From: Bactericera cockerelli
Lineage: Eukaryota > Arthropoda > Insecta > Hemiptera > Triozidae
Length of the DNA stretch: 64,000 nt
Assembly (NCBI GenBank): GCA_024516035.1
Contig: CM044958.1
Location: 25,909,759 to 25,973,758 of the forward strand
Direction of reading: 5' to 3'
The notes under the pieces are model-generated. The model was not told the origin of the DNA, made no database searches, and saw only the letters and a program-made list of their open reading frames with translations. This document shows, piece by piece, positions 1 through 12,538 of this stretch. The stretch's first letter is position 1; every line of letters begins with the position of its first letter. The position numbers were made by a program, and so were the translations under genes.

Positions 1-1443
1 GTTGAGACACGTGATCTAAACGTATCGTACAGAGAAAATGGCCATAACAAGTTCCATTGTGGAATTAATAATAAAGGGATTAAGATTCTAATCTAAAGGG
101 AAAGATAGGAGGGATATGTAATGAATTCTCACTGTGTATAATGAAATATCCACAGCAGCTGGCGTTCTTGCACTACCGACATTGGAATACATTAGTGTTG
201 TACAGGGACTGTAGGGGCGAAGAACCTCGCTGAGCTTACGGGCGAGAGTATCAAGGAATCATATTGTTCCTATTTTAAACCAATGTAGTCTCACATGAAT
301 AAGATTGTTATTAAGTTTATGGTGTCAAAAAATTATTGTAACAAACCGCAATAGCAAAAGAAATTAATGAAGGATGAGTGTCGAAACGCACTAGGTATAC
401 TTAATGTAGGTATGTAGGTACATTACACTGGTACATACATATTTTCAAATTTATAATACTTTTTCTTGTTACTTTTTATTTTTACATCAAGTATAAAGTT
501 TGAGTATACATATTTTCATTTATTCATTATATTGAACTACGGCACTGTTATTAATATTATTTTCATTTCAAATGAAAAATGAGAAGAATATTGAAGAGAG
601 GAGGGGGTGAAGAGGGGGAGGAAGGGGAGAGAGAAGGGGGGGGGGGGCACGCGAACACTAGGACTTCCCCCTCGCTTTTATAAAAATATTTTCCGAGGAA
701 AGTTCTAGTTAACCCTAACCTAACCCCCTTAACCTTGTAACATAGACACAACATGTCGAGGGAGGGTGAAAGTCTCTGGCATGGAGGGTGCCTGCCCGGG
801 CCTATGTGCCTCCTCCCACTAGGCTCAAAACTTTCCACAGAGTAACAAGTTTACGTCAAATCTAGACCTTTGTGCATTTGGCTGTGAAATTGTGTCTCTG
901 GAAAAGGAGATAGAGATTTATTGCAACGAAGAGATAGAGGGTTTTGATTTCCGTAGGGAGAGAAGACGCAGAGAAAGCAGAGATGCAGTACGATCAAGTT
1001 GAAGAAACGGATGCATTGGTTCAGGAAATAGATGGAATATGGCCAGAAAGACACATTGTACTGTACAATGTACAGAGATCTTTGCACTGTGCATGTGCAA
1101 TATACAGAGATTAATTGGATATTTCCTTCTCAATCAGAGGAAAATATCTACACCAGAAAATGGTTAAGAAGAGGAAATTCCTGAATATGACATGAATCGA
1201 TTAATTTTGGCAGCGCAAGTTGGTGATGAGTAAGACATGTAGCTCATCCATGCGATGTGTTTAATTGGAGGTGATCCTGTGGATGCAGGGTGGACGGATG
1301 AAAGGAAATGAATGCCCAACTCATAGGCTGGCAAGATTGCACGCTCGATGTATTTTTTCGTGGTAAAAACTATAGTTGGATCATCTTGGGAAAAATAGAC
1401 ATCTTCATTCTACGTAGCACAACACCATAAAAAAACAAACACA
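1..1443. other. Intergenic, no gene seen
   Basis: AT-rich sequence without a convincing coding region. A purine-rich stretch at about 590-650 ends in an uninterrupted G run (about 638-648). Two CCTAA-like units occur near 711-724, too few to call a telomeric array. The last bases (about 1425-1443) resemble the A-rich 3' part of the hpF repeat into which the element at 1444-3483 seems to have inserted. Confidence 0.5.
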
Positions 1444-3483
1444 CACCGAAAAAAATTTTAGGTTCGTTTTTACTAAACAGTTTTGTAAAGGATTTTTAAT
1501 CAAAAATTTCGTTAAAATAACAAGAAATTGATAAATCCCACTAATAGTCATTTGAGATTTTACCTGGGCGTTCGTAAGAATAATCAATCAATTCTTGTAA
1601 ATCGTCTGATCGTAAAACCAACTAACGTGTTAATTACCGCAATCAGAACATTAGTTATGCTTACCAAGTTCTGTTTTGCTGGATCTATTACCAATATATT
1701 GGTAAGATTTACAAAAAGTTTGGTTAAATCTAATAAAATTATTCTGTTAAAAATACCACCTGATTAGTACATGTCTGATAATTAACAAACAAAAATCGTT
1801 ACTCTTACCAGATTTACATATGATAAAATACACAAAACAGTATTCGTTGGTTTAACAAGATTTTATCTAAAATTACAAAACATGTTTGTTAAATGAACCA
1901 TACGGTTTTAGATTTCTGACAGATTTGTTTAGCTAAGTTTACTAAACTTTTTTGTAAAACTCGGTCGTTATGAAAATCATTTGTAGTCCCAACGAAAGTT
2001 TTGTTAATCACCCCTAGTCAATGACGGTTACAAGACTCTTTGATTAGATTTACTAAACAGAATTGTAGATTGAACAAAATTCTTGCTAAAACACGTGTGT
2101 CGAGAGACGAGAGAGACAAAAGATCTACAACAATTAATAGATACCGAAATCAATTTCAGATTCAGTTGTTTATGTTGATTGAGATGGCCCTGTGATTATT
2201 ACGTCATATCTTTTTAAAATGGTATTGTTGTTTTTTTTTTCTTCAAAATCAAATTGATTTATTTATTTAAATATTAACGTCCACTGGAGAACGTTAATAT
2301 CTAAATACACAGTTAATTTTAATATTTACATAGTTAATATTAATAATGTCATGCTTGGGTTTATTCGTAGATGTTTTGTGTGGTTTGGGTTGATAGGTAT
2401 TGTGAAAGTTTAGTTATTGGGTGTTTTGTATAAGTCTGGATTTGGTTGATAGGTGGTGTGAGATTTTGGTTGTTTGATGTGTTGTCTAAGTCTGTGTTTG
2501 TTGGTTATGTTAATGTGGTTGATGTGTACTTAGTGTGTTGTGTAAGTGAGACGTGTGAATTTTTTATTTATATAATAAAAAATAATTTTTGTGTTTAAGA
2601 GGTTTAAATTTTTAAAACTCTATTTTGCATAGTTATTTTATCATTTAAAACTTTAATTGTATGTATTTTAAATGTCTCTTATTGCATTTTAAACAAAATA
2701 ATGAATCTGTGTTTCTCAATAAAAGTGTTACATACACGCCTATTTTTAAATTATTGCAATTATATTTTGAATTATTTTCTCATAATGACTTAGTAACTGA
2801 CATTGTTGTAAAAGTTTACTACAGGCGTTTTTGAAGTTCACTATGATTATCAGTGAAGTTTACTGAGGTTATCAGTGAAGTTTATTGAAACTATCAGCAA
2901 AGTTTACTGAAACTATCAGTAAAATTTACTAATATTGTTCGTGAGGTTAACTAATCGAGTCAATAGTGTGAACGAAATACTTTGCTTAAACTTACTAAAC
3001 AGTTCAGTAGATTTAACCAATCTCTGGCGTAAGTAATAACAAGTCTGGTTGTTAAATCAACTATTACTATGTTTAAAATTACAAAACACTATCATAAGCC
3101 ATACTGAGTCGATTGAATGGACTAATGAAGTATTTTGTAAACTTTACTAAACAGTATTGTAAATTCAACAAATTGAAAGAAACAACCTTAATAAGCATAA
3201 CAAGATGATTCGTAAGCATTATGAATGCATGCTTGAGATCTTACTAAATACTTTAGTAAAGACAATGGAATTTTTTCTTGTCAAAAATACAATGATGAGT
3301 TTAGTAAAAGTAACTAAACATAAATTTGTTGGATGAACGAAAGATATCATTATCTTTACTAAATAGAGTTTACGAAATTTGATTTGTAATCTTAACAAAA
3401 CATTTTGCTGTCACTCAATCAACCCTAAGCCTTGTGAAATTTACTAAAGTTTTAGTAAGCCCTACAATAAATTTTTTTCAGTG
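1444..3483. mobile_element. CACTG-type non-autonomous DNA transposon with dispersed subterminal repeats
   Basis: The left end reads CACCGAAAAAAATTTTA and the right end, reverse-complemented, CACTGAAAAAAATTTAT, so the two ends are terminal inverted repeats. The dinucleotide CA flanks both sides (1442-1443 and 3484-3485). Removing the element plus one CA restores a sequence matching the 3' part of the hpF repeat (AACACAATACTTCC), which supports both the boundaries and a 2-bp target duplication. Inside, variants of TTTACTAAACAG and TTGTAAA recur in both orientations, every few tens of bases, especially 1450-2100 and 2800-3450. CACTG/CACTA ends with short duplications and many subterminal motifs are the pattern of the CMC/EnSpm superfamily; that assignment is inferred. 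There is no transposase reading frame. Confidence 0.6.
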
Positions 3484-3532
3484 CAATACTTCCGATTTCT
3501 GATATTAGAAATTTCTCGGAAGTAAAATATAC
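3484..3532 (+). repeat. hpF 3' hairpin fragment
   Basis: Forty-odd bases matching the terminal hairpin of the hpF family (ACTTCCGATTTCTGATATT, then TAGAAATTTCTCGGAAGT). It directly follows the right end of the CACTG-type element and is probably the distal half of the hpF copy that element interrupted. Confidence 0.6.
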
Positions 3533-4105
3533 CTCTCAAACTAAGTATCTGCTGATGTTATAGTCATATTCGCCCCAAATTACAAAACAATTGTAATTAA
3601 AATATTATTGAGCTTTTTTGTATAATATTTTTAAAATTTCTTCTTTGTTATTAATTTATTGTTGATTGATACCTATGTATAAAAAAAGTGTAAATTAATA
3701 ATTTCTCAATAAAGTACTTTAACTAGCAAAACATAACAATTTGATAAACAGCATCATCATTTTAATTTCATGGACAAATGCATATTTATAATATGAAAGC
3801 AGGGCGCGGCGTTTAAAATAAATAAAATGGAATTCTGTTAATTCGAAAATTCGGCACACGTCCTGATATAACCCATGAAGAACTCGATGGTTATTAATGA
3901 GGGCAATGATTAAAAATAATTTGACACAAGATTCAACAATGTTCATACGCCGGCATGCAGTTTACAGAGGGGAGAGGAGATTGATGTCATTAAAAAAGAA
4001 AAATGTCATTTTTTTATAACAATTAAAATACAACAGGCTTCTTCACCAGTAGGGGGCATTTCAACACAGAGGAATAAAAGATGAATTTCAAATATAATGT
4101 ATGGT
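3533..4105. other. Intergenic, nothing recognised
   Basis: AT-rich sequence. No splice-bounded open frame, RNA gene or repeat end was recognised. Confidence 0.4.
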
Positions 4106-4256
4106 AGGGGTGTTATCATATTTGTGTTAATCACTTTCGTGATATCACAACTATATTCAAATCGCTTTACTAAATCCACGCTGAAACCGGGGCTTGAACC
4201 ACCGACCTCCAGGTTACAAGTCCGCTGCCATATCCATCAAGCTACTGAGGTGGTGA
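4106..4256 (-). repeat. tRNA-derived SINE, family S4
   Basis: On the minus strand the head reads like a tRNA gene promoter: an A-box-like segment (CAGTAGCTTGATGG) and a B-box-like GGTGGTTCAAGCC at about 4190-4250. The body contains GTTGTGATATCACGAAAGTG, ending near ATGATAAC. The same unit recurs at 27477-27590 and 45316-45455 (minus) and at 48738-48885 (plus). It is a retroposed element, not a functional tRNA, because no cloverleaf can be closed. Confidence 0.65.
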
Positions 4257-4278
4257 TCATTCAAAGTTTTAAAAAATA

Positions 4279-4313
4279 GTTTCCTTATTATAGGATAAGG
4301 AAAGTAAAAATAT
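4279..4313 (+). repeat. Isolated hpE 3' hairpin
   Basis: The segment TTTCCTTATTATAGGATAAG followed by GAAAGTAAAAA is the terminal hairpin of the hpE family without the rest of the element. It abuts the S4 SINE after an A-rich junction, in line with the A-run preference seen in full copies. Confidence 0.6.
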
Positions 4314-7300
4314 CTTCACCTTCGTGCAAAGTTTACAAGTTACTCACATTTAAATTTACTGTTTTAGCATAAAATGACTTGATTATTTAACTAATTTAAT
4401 TAACTACCTACTAGTATAGAATAACATTACACCTAACTAATATGATATTGGGTATAGGGTTAAGGTAGTGTGTGTACATTAGATATGGGTATGTACAGTA
4501 TCTGCACAATATTCGCAGGATGAGAAGGATAAGACTGATAGGTTTAAGGGATATTAGTATGATTATTCAAGGTGGCATTAGACGTTGTTATGCACAGCAC
4601 TGGTACTGGCTGTGTAGCCACTCTTATAATTCTTCGCTATCTTAAACAAATTCGCAGAAAAGAAACTTAAAGACTACATCGAAACTTTGAAACTAAATTG
4701 GTTGAGCGACCTGCCTTGAGGTATAAATTAAAGCACTTCAAGTAATATAAAGCACACCGCCAGGAAGATAATAATGCTCGCCTACTTTAATCTAAGAAAT
4801 ATAAAATATGAACAAAGAGAGGAATAAAAAAAAAAAACATTCAGAGAGTGATTCTTGGAAATAAAACAGATAAATTGAAACAATTAGCATATTCACGTCT
4901 TGTGGTGGCATTTCCTGTGCAGAGGACCACGGGAGAGAACACAAATTCTGGCCTAGATATAGACAGACAACCTCTTCTGTCCCTATAAGGTACAACGAAA
5001 CCGGGCAACCCATAAACTGGTACATTTTGCTAAAATTGTTTCTCATATCACTAAAACGAGCAAGAAGGAAAGGTAGAACTGAGGGAGGATTCGGGATAAA
5101 AAGACACTTTTAAAGAGGCAGATTTCTATTTAAAATGAATTGATATTATTCTCGTCGAAAATAATTCACTGATACAGTGAGGATTGTGAATAAAAATTAC
5201 ATGTTTAGCTCTAAGAACTGACGAGAGCATAAAGAATTTGCCAATTTTAAAGAATTTGCGAATTTTTCACCGATGAACATAATAATTGGAATATCATTTT
5301 ATTTTATTTAATCTCAAGAAAAAAAAAATAATTAAATAAGGTACTACCAATCTGGGTCATTAAAAAAGAAAAAAAAATCTATGACGATAAACAATGTACC
5401 TATCTGATTGTTGACTTTTCCACCAAGCAAGAAGAGGCAAGGAGACATCGAACGCCAAGACTCCAAGACGTGCCAAGTGTTCCAAAGACTTGTATGTTGT
5501 TGTGTGTGGGGGATTCCCCCAATCACCCCAATCTAACCACTAACATGTTACATGGTCATGTGATAATATAAATGTAAGTACATTATTGTACATGGTATGA
5601 CAACATGTGCTGCCTATGTGGTGTTTATCACTCTTATTAAATATTTTATTGTTTGCAAATTTTATGACATTTGAGAATTATTTTAATCAAAGAAAAAGAA
5701 ATATAAAATATTCTGAGCATAATATTTTTGAGGTTACATATTTGTTTTTTGTTTGGAAATAGCGTTTTTTTTTCAGCGAGGCGCCACCGCAGGATTGTCA
5801 GGCCAGGGAGTGAAATGTCAGTGAGAAATAAAATTAATTAAAGTAATTGAAGCATCAAGAAGATTGCTAAAAAATTTACTATAGGTAGATTTAAGAATTT
5901 TCATTGCATGAAAAATATGACAATACATTAGTTAAAGCATACATTTGTATTAGTCCTAACCGGAATATAAGGTTAATAGACAATCCTTTGTTTCAAACCT
6001 ATCAACAACTATGTTATCTAGAAGTTCGACATGTACAAACTCAAATAATCACTTCACGACAGAACACATACATAATTATAAAGACATCTAAAGATACAAA
6101 GAATTTAAAAATAGACACCACACAAGAAGTCAACACCTCATAAGAACCAAATACTAGTGCGATGGCAACTAATGAGCACCTACATAATAATCTAACCTGA
6201 TAGAACACTTTGGAGTCCCAGTAACTATTATCACAATATTACTATCAGAGCAATACACTAATGCACTCTGATGAAACATTATACCTCCCAGCCACCCAAC
6301 ACATGAAGTGCATTTAGAATGATGCCATCAAGTAGAAGAGAGAGCTCAGATGAGGTGTTGATGTGATGTGAAGGAGGTTCATGTTTCAAAAGGTTTTCGG
6401 ATTTTAAGAAAAATAAACATTTCCACAGTAGTAAGTACGTGCGCTGACACGTTTTGGAACATTTCAGTGCTCTCATTAATTTCATTTGCCATATCCTCTA
6501 AAATAGAAGACTAATGTTAATTAATCAATAAATCAACGGGTTGGGTTTAATCACATATAAGAAATATTCAACATGCAGAGATCTCAATCCTGGGATAACC
6601 TCCAGGTCACTCCACTGAGATAAGGAGTCCATAATGCTGGAAATTCTTGAATTTTAGAAGTGATTGAAAACAACCATTGCCTAATTGCCTTTCTCTACAA
6701 GCTATAATTTCTGAAAGATTTTTTCCTAAATTGCCATTACGCCCATTACATTAAAGTTATATTTACTTGGTAAATGCCGAAGTGTGCTAGTAAATGGCTT
6801 CACAAGAGAGGATGAAAGGAAATAAAAAATAGTAAAAAAAAATACAGTAAAACTATAACTATATACACTATCGCACATTTTTAATATTCGAGATGATTAT
6901 TAATTTATTTTACTTAAAGTACGTAGGCAGTCTTAGATGCCGGGTGCCGGGCAATGTCTTCGCTTCTCAAACACAATTTCAAGAACAAATAGATCCTCAA
7001 GCTGAAGAGTAAATAAAATTTCCAAGGCAATTACAAGCAGTTCAACAAAACGATTCTCACGTCTTTGTTGACTCAGGCTGGAGGAAAAAACTAAAATACA
7101 TAATAATGTACTCGCCAGTGCTTTTTCAGTTGCTTCAGCGCTCACAAGAGTTGGGGGGAGGGGGTATAAAAAATTAAAGAGGGCGCAATGCTCTTGAGCC
7201 AAAAAACAAACAAAAAATCTCAACTTCATATGCTTTTGAATTAAATCGGGTGTGAGTGACACACGGCAAGTGAATGAAATCTGGGAAATGCATTCGCTGT

Positions 7301-8392
7301 TTACTTTATTACTGTAGATATATCCTTAAGTGTCAAGATAAGGGCGAGAATTTATTTTATCCATGAAAATATATCCATAAAATATCTCTTGAATACATTG
7401 TTGCAAACTCAATAAAAACACTTCCGATAAGTAATACGATAGATATGAAGGTATTAAAGGTACTATCAAGTAATAAAGTAAAAGGTACAGAAATAATAGC
7501 TATAACATTGATATTAAACAAACTTGTAAATTTATCTATGTTAAAGATTATAGCAAGAATTTACCAAATACAATGTATTAAAAATCAAAAGATTTGCCAT
7601 TACGTGAAATGTCTTGTGTATGAAAGAAGTATGTAATAGTAATAACTAATAACCTATAAAAAAGCCTATATCCAAAATTAATAAAATAAACTTGGAAAAT
7701 GGTGGATAATGTGTAGATAGCCTAATAATACTTCACCTTAATTTTATCATACTACCTATCAATTTAAAAATATGACATGCAGGACTTGACTCCATGCGCC
7801 ACGTGTTCCCAACAAACACCAGAAGTAGCACTGAATTTGAATGAAAAATAATTAAGTTTCCCTTTCAGTGTAACAAGTAACAATGCAGGAGAAAACTGGA
7901 ACAAAACACCATAGAATGTACGTATACACACCTATTGTTGAGAATTTTAACAGAGATTTACCAACTGAAAAAATAATCTAGACAAAAGATTTAATCACAA
8001 AACACATTTAGGCAAGGAAGATTGAAAATTGTCTTTTTGCTTCACTTTACTTTAAGCTTTTGCCAAGATGACTATTTCTTCACTCACGAAATTTACTCAA
8101 AATAAAAACTGAGTTATAAGACTGTTTGACAAAACATTCTGTCGTATTTAGCAACATTCAAACAAAACAATACTTTATTTAAAAAATAATTTCCCCAATA
8201 TTCGCTTCTACTTTATATGTAGAGAGTATAGAGTTGTAGATATAAATAGGTCGGCAAGTAGCAAGTATAAACTGCTATACTTGATTTTTTGACGTTAAAA
8301 TTTCAAGTGCTTGATAGTTTACGACTAGCTTTTCTCAGAGTATTTGATGGAGGAGGTGAGAGAATAGTAGGATACATCAGACATACTTATAC
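4314..8392. other. Long gene-poor AT-rich stretch
   Basis: About 4 kb with no reading frame of persuasive composition, no recognised domain and no clear repeat end. The longest frames (for example 6933-7262, minus) show no family signature and no flanking splice pattern I would trust. Confidence 0.4.
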
Positions 8393-8470
8393 TGATCCAG
8401 CACATGGATCCATAGAGAGGACTTGCTATTCTGGACATCGGATTCGATTCCAGGTATGACCATTCTTCAA
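8393..8470 (+). repeat. Degenerate tRNA-like SINE head
   Basis: GGATTCGATTCCAGG at about 8444-8458 is a good B-box. An A-box-like segment lies about 50 bases upstream, but the acceptor arms do not pair. It is best read as a decayed SINE head; no body matching the other families was found downstream. Confidence 0.35.
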
Positions 8471-8731
8471 GAAGACAATGTACAAATACAGAATCAGAAA
8501 CTTGAAATTTAATCTTGAATGTTCCAAATATTTATTGGACTCGTGGATAATTAGCAAATAATATTATTTAGATTTATTGCATTATCTTAAGAATCAAACT
8601 ACCTGGGAACTATAATAATTAAAGCTACTAATTCCTATTTTCTCGAGCATCGAGATTGAGATACATTATTCTGATTGATTTCCAGTGTACGAGTATACAT
8701 TACAAATTTACTGTTTTCATTTCTTTGAGGA

Positions 8732-8800
8732 CCGCTTGGTTAGAGTCGGCTAGGGCTAGACAATACGGACTGACTAACCTTGGCGGTCCCATTGTAGTCA
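8732..8800. repeat. Short inverted-repeat hairpin
   Basis: GGACCGCTTGGTTAG near 8730 pairs with CTAACCTTGGCGGTCC near 8780-8797, with one insertion in one arm, around a loop of about 40 bases. It could be a minimal MITE; no second copy was noticed in the window. Confidence 0.35.
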
Positions 8801-9049
8801 ATGTAAAGCTAAATGCAATGTGAAAAACGACTCTCATAATTGATATAATAATGATACTTGAAAGTCACTGATATTGAATAGAGTAATAGAGTATAATATG
8901 TTATTAAGAAAAATTACTCTACAAATTAAAATTTTGGACAGTTAACTTTCTGAGATTTCACAGGGTTTAAAAAACCGTCTCTTGAATCCAAGATATTGAT
9001 AATACTTGGAACATCACCACTTTCATGCCACTTCAAAATGCAAAGATTT

Positions 9050-9235
9050 TTACTTTCTATGTATGACCTGAGAGGTATAGAAAGTATTGTTTTCGGTCGG
9101 TTTTTTTTTCGAAATTGAGCTGATAACATTTCTGGGCGAATCAGAATCTCTTGATTCCAAAAAGTAATTTTCATCAAATAGTCTGTGTGTGTGTTTATTT
9201 TTTTTAGGTAGGTACAACAATTCTCTGACAGAAAA
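9050..9235 (-). repeat. hpH element fragment (third hairpin family)
   Basis: The hairpin ACTTTCTAT (9052-9060) / ATAGAAAGT (9077-9085) is followed by TATTGTTTTCGG, then by CTGGGCGAATCAGAATCTC and a short TG run. This order (hairpin, TATTG-TTCG, GGACGAATC-like block, microsatellite) is that of hpE, with diverged sequence. A longer relative lies at 41858-42210. Confidence 0.5.
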
Positions 9236-9656
9236 TAAAAGTGACAAGTTGATCGAACTAAATTTCTAGGGAAAAATAATAAATTGGACATGGTGTTTTT
9301 CTCTGGCGACAAGTTTGACTGAATTCACTCTTTTTATCAATTTCTAGAATTCCTAGAACGCTAACATTAAGACCTCATCATTGCGAGCGAGACTTTGGAC
9401 ATGTTCCAAAATCCGAATGTTGTCCAAAATAACGATTTATGCTGATTTTTTCAATTTTGACAAAATTTCTCTCTTAATAAAATAAAATCTCTTTTGTCTT
9501 CACGCCATCTTGTTGAAAATGTTGAGTAATGAGATGCGGTTTCGAATTTACTCGGTTTTTATTTCGAGTGGCCTTATAAAGTGTAAATTCCTCAGAGCTT
9601 TCAGTAAGGCAAGCAACCAAAACTAACTTGTTTGGACAATAGTAAAGCTAGGAAAA

Positions 9657-9912
9657 GCCAGCGTCGATGACATGTTGAATACACCGGTTCCCTTCAGAAC
9701 ACCGAAGTTAAGCGACATCCAGCGAGGTTAAGACTTGGATGGGTGACCATTCAAATTCTAATTCTCGTGACGCTGGCTTTTCCCGGCCCCACTCAGGCTG
9801 GGTGAGGTCAATGTGAGTAGCAGGTTTGTGAGTTTCCTGCGAATGGAGGGTAAAACCCCCGTCGTGATATGACCATGGCAGTTGAAAGCGACGTTAAACC
9901 CTACTTAAAAAA
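9657..9912 (+). repeat. 5S-rRNA-derived SINE, full length
   Basis: Positions 9657-9778 resemble a eukaryotic 5S rRNA gene from end to end: GCCAGCGTCGATGACATGTT at the 5' side, ACCGAAGTTAAGCGACATC in the box A region, ACTTGGATGGGTGACC in the box C region, and GACGCTGGCTTT closing the terminal stem. A body follows (9785-9905: CACTCAGGCTGGGTGAGGT, GAATGGAGGGTAAAACCCCC, AAAGCGACGTTAAACC) and then an A tail. The 12-base AAAGCTAGGAAA occurs immediately before (9644-9655) and after (9913-9924), a perfect target-site duplication, so this is a retroposed SINE3-type element rather than a 5S gene. The perfect duplication implies recent insertion. The 5S part probably supplied the internal RNA polymerase III promoter. 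Confidence 0.88.
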
Positions 9913-9939
9913 AAAGCTAGGAAAGAATATATTGCTAAT

Positions 9940-10090
9940 TATGGACATGGACACAATACTCCTCGTAAATGGTTCAAGTCGTATACACTTGGCCATAAAT
10001 TATCGATATCTAAGCTTTTTTACTGAATCACTGGTATAACTGCAAATATTCTCAAAAGATTTTTTTTTTCTCAAATAAATACAGTAGAAA
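9940..10090 (+). repeat. hpF 5' fragment, decayed
   Basis: CTAATTATGGACATGGACAC, then ATACTCCTCGTAAATGG and GTATACACTTGGCCATAAATT, match the 5' part of the hpF family. The 3' hairpin is absent. Confidence 0.5.
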
Positions 10091-11574
10091 AGCGTTTTCC
10101 ATTTATTTTTGTATTATATAATAAATTTCTGTAGCGGTTAAAGACCTTATTTTTCAGAAACTCAAAAAAAAATGTGTACTTGTTCTCCAGCCCTCGAACT
10201 CCCAATCTTTGAAGTGACCCAACTCGCTATTATTCTTTTCTAGAGTAGGTACTCCCTAAATTTTTACAAGGTACTCCCTATTTTTCTTTGTCAAAGTACT
10301 CCCTAATTTTTTTGCCCATCAATTCGCTTTCACGCGGCATTCGCTTTTCTGTATATTGTGACAAGCTGACCTGTTCCTGTTACTTTGTCACTTTTTTCAT
10401 TCCCGTGTGTCATTCGGGGAAATACCGTGACTAATCGGGAACGCCAATTTGAATTAAAATTTTCCTCACGATTTTATATGTCGCTGCCAAAATAAAGTTT
10501 TCAAATATGAATTATAAGGCTCAATTGAAATGGTAAAAGGTGAATTTGTATATAAAAGTACCGTGTATAAGTGTAATATTTGGAAACTAATACCTACTAC
10601 AAATAGTGCTTGTTTTCTTTTTTGTATTTTTCACTAAACATACTGATGCCTACATAAAATTATGTAATATGTGAAAAATGTAGATGTATGGTGACCAATT
10701 TGTATGGGTAAAAAAGTCATAGGAAAATCGCAAGGTTCTTTTCAGTAGGAGAGCCTAACACCATAACAAAAAAAATGTTATTCGACTACTCAGTAAAATA
10801 TTGAACCAAATTTGAAAAGGTTCCACTAAATAAAAGTTATAGTAAACTTAAAACTAAGGGTTTGTTTATCAATTATCCCACTAATCTGTTCATTATTTAA
10901 TAAACGCTTAATCTTAATGTCAATTTTGTTCATCAAAATGTCATTGATAAACACACCAACAGCACTAGTCAGAGGTTTATTTACTGAGTTCCGTTTTATC
11001 CAGAATTGGGTAGATACCTATTGCAATTTTCAAACTACCAAAAACTCAAATTGAGGTAGGTATTCGGAATTTCAGCCTAACATTAATAACACTATAGTAA
11101 CAACTTAATCAACCTAAACATGACTCTTCTTCATACATTATAGTTTTCAATGTTCTTCTTCTCCAGACAAAACTTCCCAGGAATTGTCTCATTCGGAATT
11201 TAGAGGTTTAGATTTAGACTATCAACTTAGTACAGAATAAATCTTCTTACGATAGTACCTATACTTGGTACTGTTCTGTCTGGTTTGCTATAAATCATTC
11301 AAAGGGTGGGATTGAACTTTCGAAGAGAGATAGATGGGCGACTGGAAAAATAATGTCAACATACTGCATAGCAGACAAAGTATGTTGTTAACTATGTGCA
11401 TGGCTATATCACGCCTTAGCAAAAGGAAAAACATTTCGACTTGGATTAACAGAAACTATATCCAAGTTAAAATATCACTTATGTCTACCACTAGTAGGAG
11501 TTGCAGCGTGGAATGTATGTTATGTATGTGCTTGATGCTTCATGGACTATACATTTGGGAATTCTTACATTCAA
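10091..11574. other. Intergenic, nothing recognised
   Basis: AT-rich, with a few short direct repeats such as three GTACTCCCTA-like units near 10247-10305. No gene, RNA or element end could be supported. Confidence 0.4.
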
Positions 11575-11796
11575 ATAATAATAATAATAATAACACTCTT
11601 TAGTGGAAGGTAACCACCAGGCGAGGTTAATGCTCGAAGCATTTTCTACCACCTAACTTTCAGAGTCTTACTATTATGTGGTCACAAACTCAAATTAATG
11701 AGGAAAAATTCATGCACTGGGTGGGATTCGAACCAACGGATCCCTACGCTACCTGGATTACCAGACTAGCGCGTTAACCACTTGACTACCAGTGCA
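11575..11796 (-). repeat. tRNA-derived SINE, family S3, full length
   Basis: The minus-strand head (about 11714-11796) has an A-box (GGTAGTCAAGTGGTTAACGC), a B-box (GGTTCGAATCCCACC) and nearly complementary ends (TGCACTGG...CCAGTGCA). The body carries TTGTGACCACATAAT and GGTGGTTACCTTCCACTAAA, and the element ends in an AAT/ATT microsatellite at 11575-11592. Partial copies lie at 16590-16680 and around the LINE insertion (21881-21943 and 25051-25190). Confidence 0.75.
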
Positions 11797-12388
11797 CATA
11801 TTATTTCCAAGCTAAGTAGATATATTATGCCAGTAAGCTAATAAGTTTTCATCATGAAAAAGAGAGTTGGTCACATCCTCTATTTTTGTTTCTCTTTTCG
11901 GGCTTTATTTGTGTGGTATAAATTGCTAAAGGTACTTGACGAAGATTCAATAAGAGGAGTTCAAGAAGCCAGTCTTTACAATATCAGCCGACAGGCGAAA
12001 TTCTACTCCGACAGAAGTAACAATTACCTACAGTTGTGTTTTAATGATGATGTAAAAACTCCACAAAATGAATGACTGACATGGTTAATTTGATACCAAG
12101 CTCTTTATCTCCTAGATCCGCGTTGAAAAAGGGGCGTTGAAAAAGAATGAAAATAACAGACAGAGAGACTAAAAAAATGCATGTCCAAATATATGATTTT
12201 TTTCAACAGAGCAAAAATAATAATTTTATTATTTAAAAAACGAACACTATTATATAACTAGGAAAAAAAAGAAAAAAATGGAAAGTTAAGACAAGACAAT
12301 GTTCTCACTACTTTTGAATTTGCGTTGGATTATCCTCGTAGGAATAGATGACTAGGAATTACATAAAAACAAAATAAAATTAATAGTA

Positions 12389-12519
12389 AGGGCGGAATTA
12401 ATAGACAACATCAATAACTGAAGTCCTTGCTAAGGGTCGGTTTTCCCTATCTTATACAGTACGCAATCCGTGACTTAGCGCCACAGAGGTATTACAAAAA
12501 CGTTTATTAATTTCGCCCT
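12389..12519. mobile_element. 131-bp MITE, copy 1
   Basis: The terminal inverted repeats are AGGGCGGAATTAATAGAC on the left and the complement of ACGTTTATTAATTTCGCCCT on the right. The interior (GTCGGTTTTCCCTATCTTA, ACGCAATCCGTGACTTAGCG, GAGGTATTACAAAAACG) is shared almost base for base with 48593-48723, which lies in the opposite orientation. There is no coding capacity. The right end sits 19 bases from the donor site of the candidate exon at 12539-12742. The target duplication could not be fixed. Confidence 0.75.
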
Positions 12520-12538
12520 CAATGTCATGTCTACTTAC

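Noticed and set aside
711..735. CCTAACCTAA-like telomeric repeat
   Set aside because: Only about two units and no array; common by chance in C-rich patches.
6933..7262. 109-aa minus-strand frame, Leu-rich
   Set aside because: No start context, domain or splice support; composition follows local base bias.
9657..9778. 5S ribosomal RNA gene
   Set aside because: It is followed by a SINE body and A tail and flanked by 12-bp target duplications; substitutions in the internal promoter region also argue against a gene.
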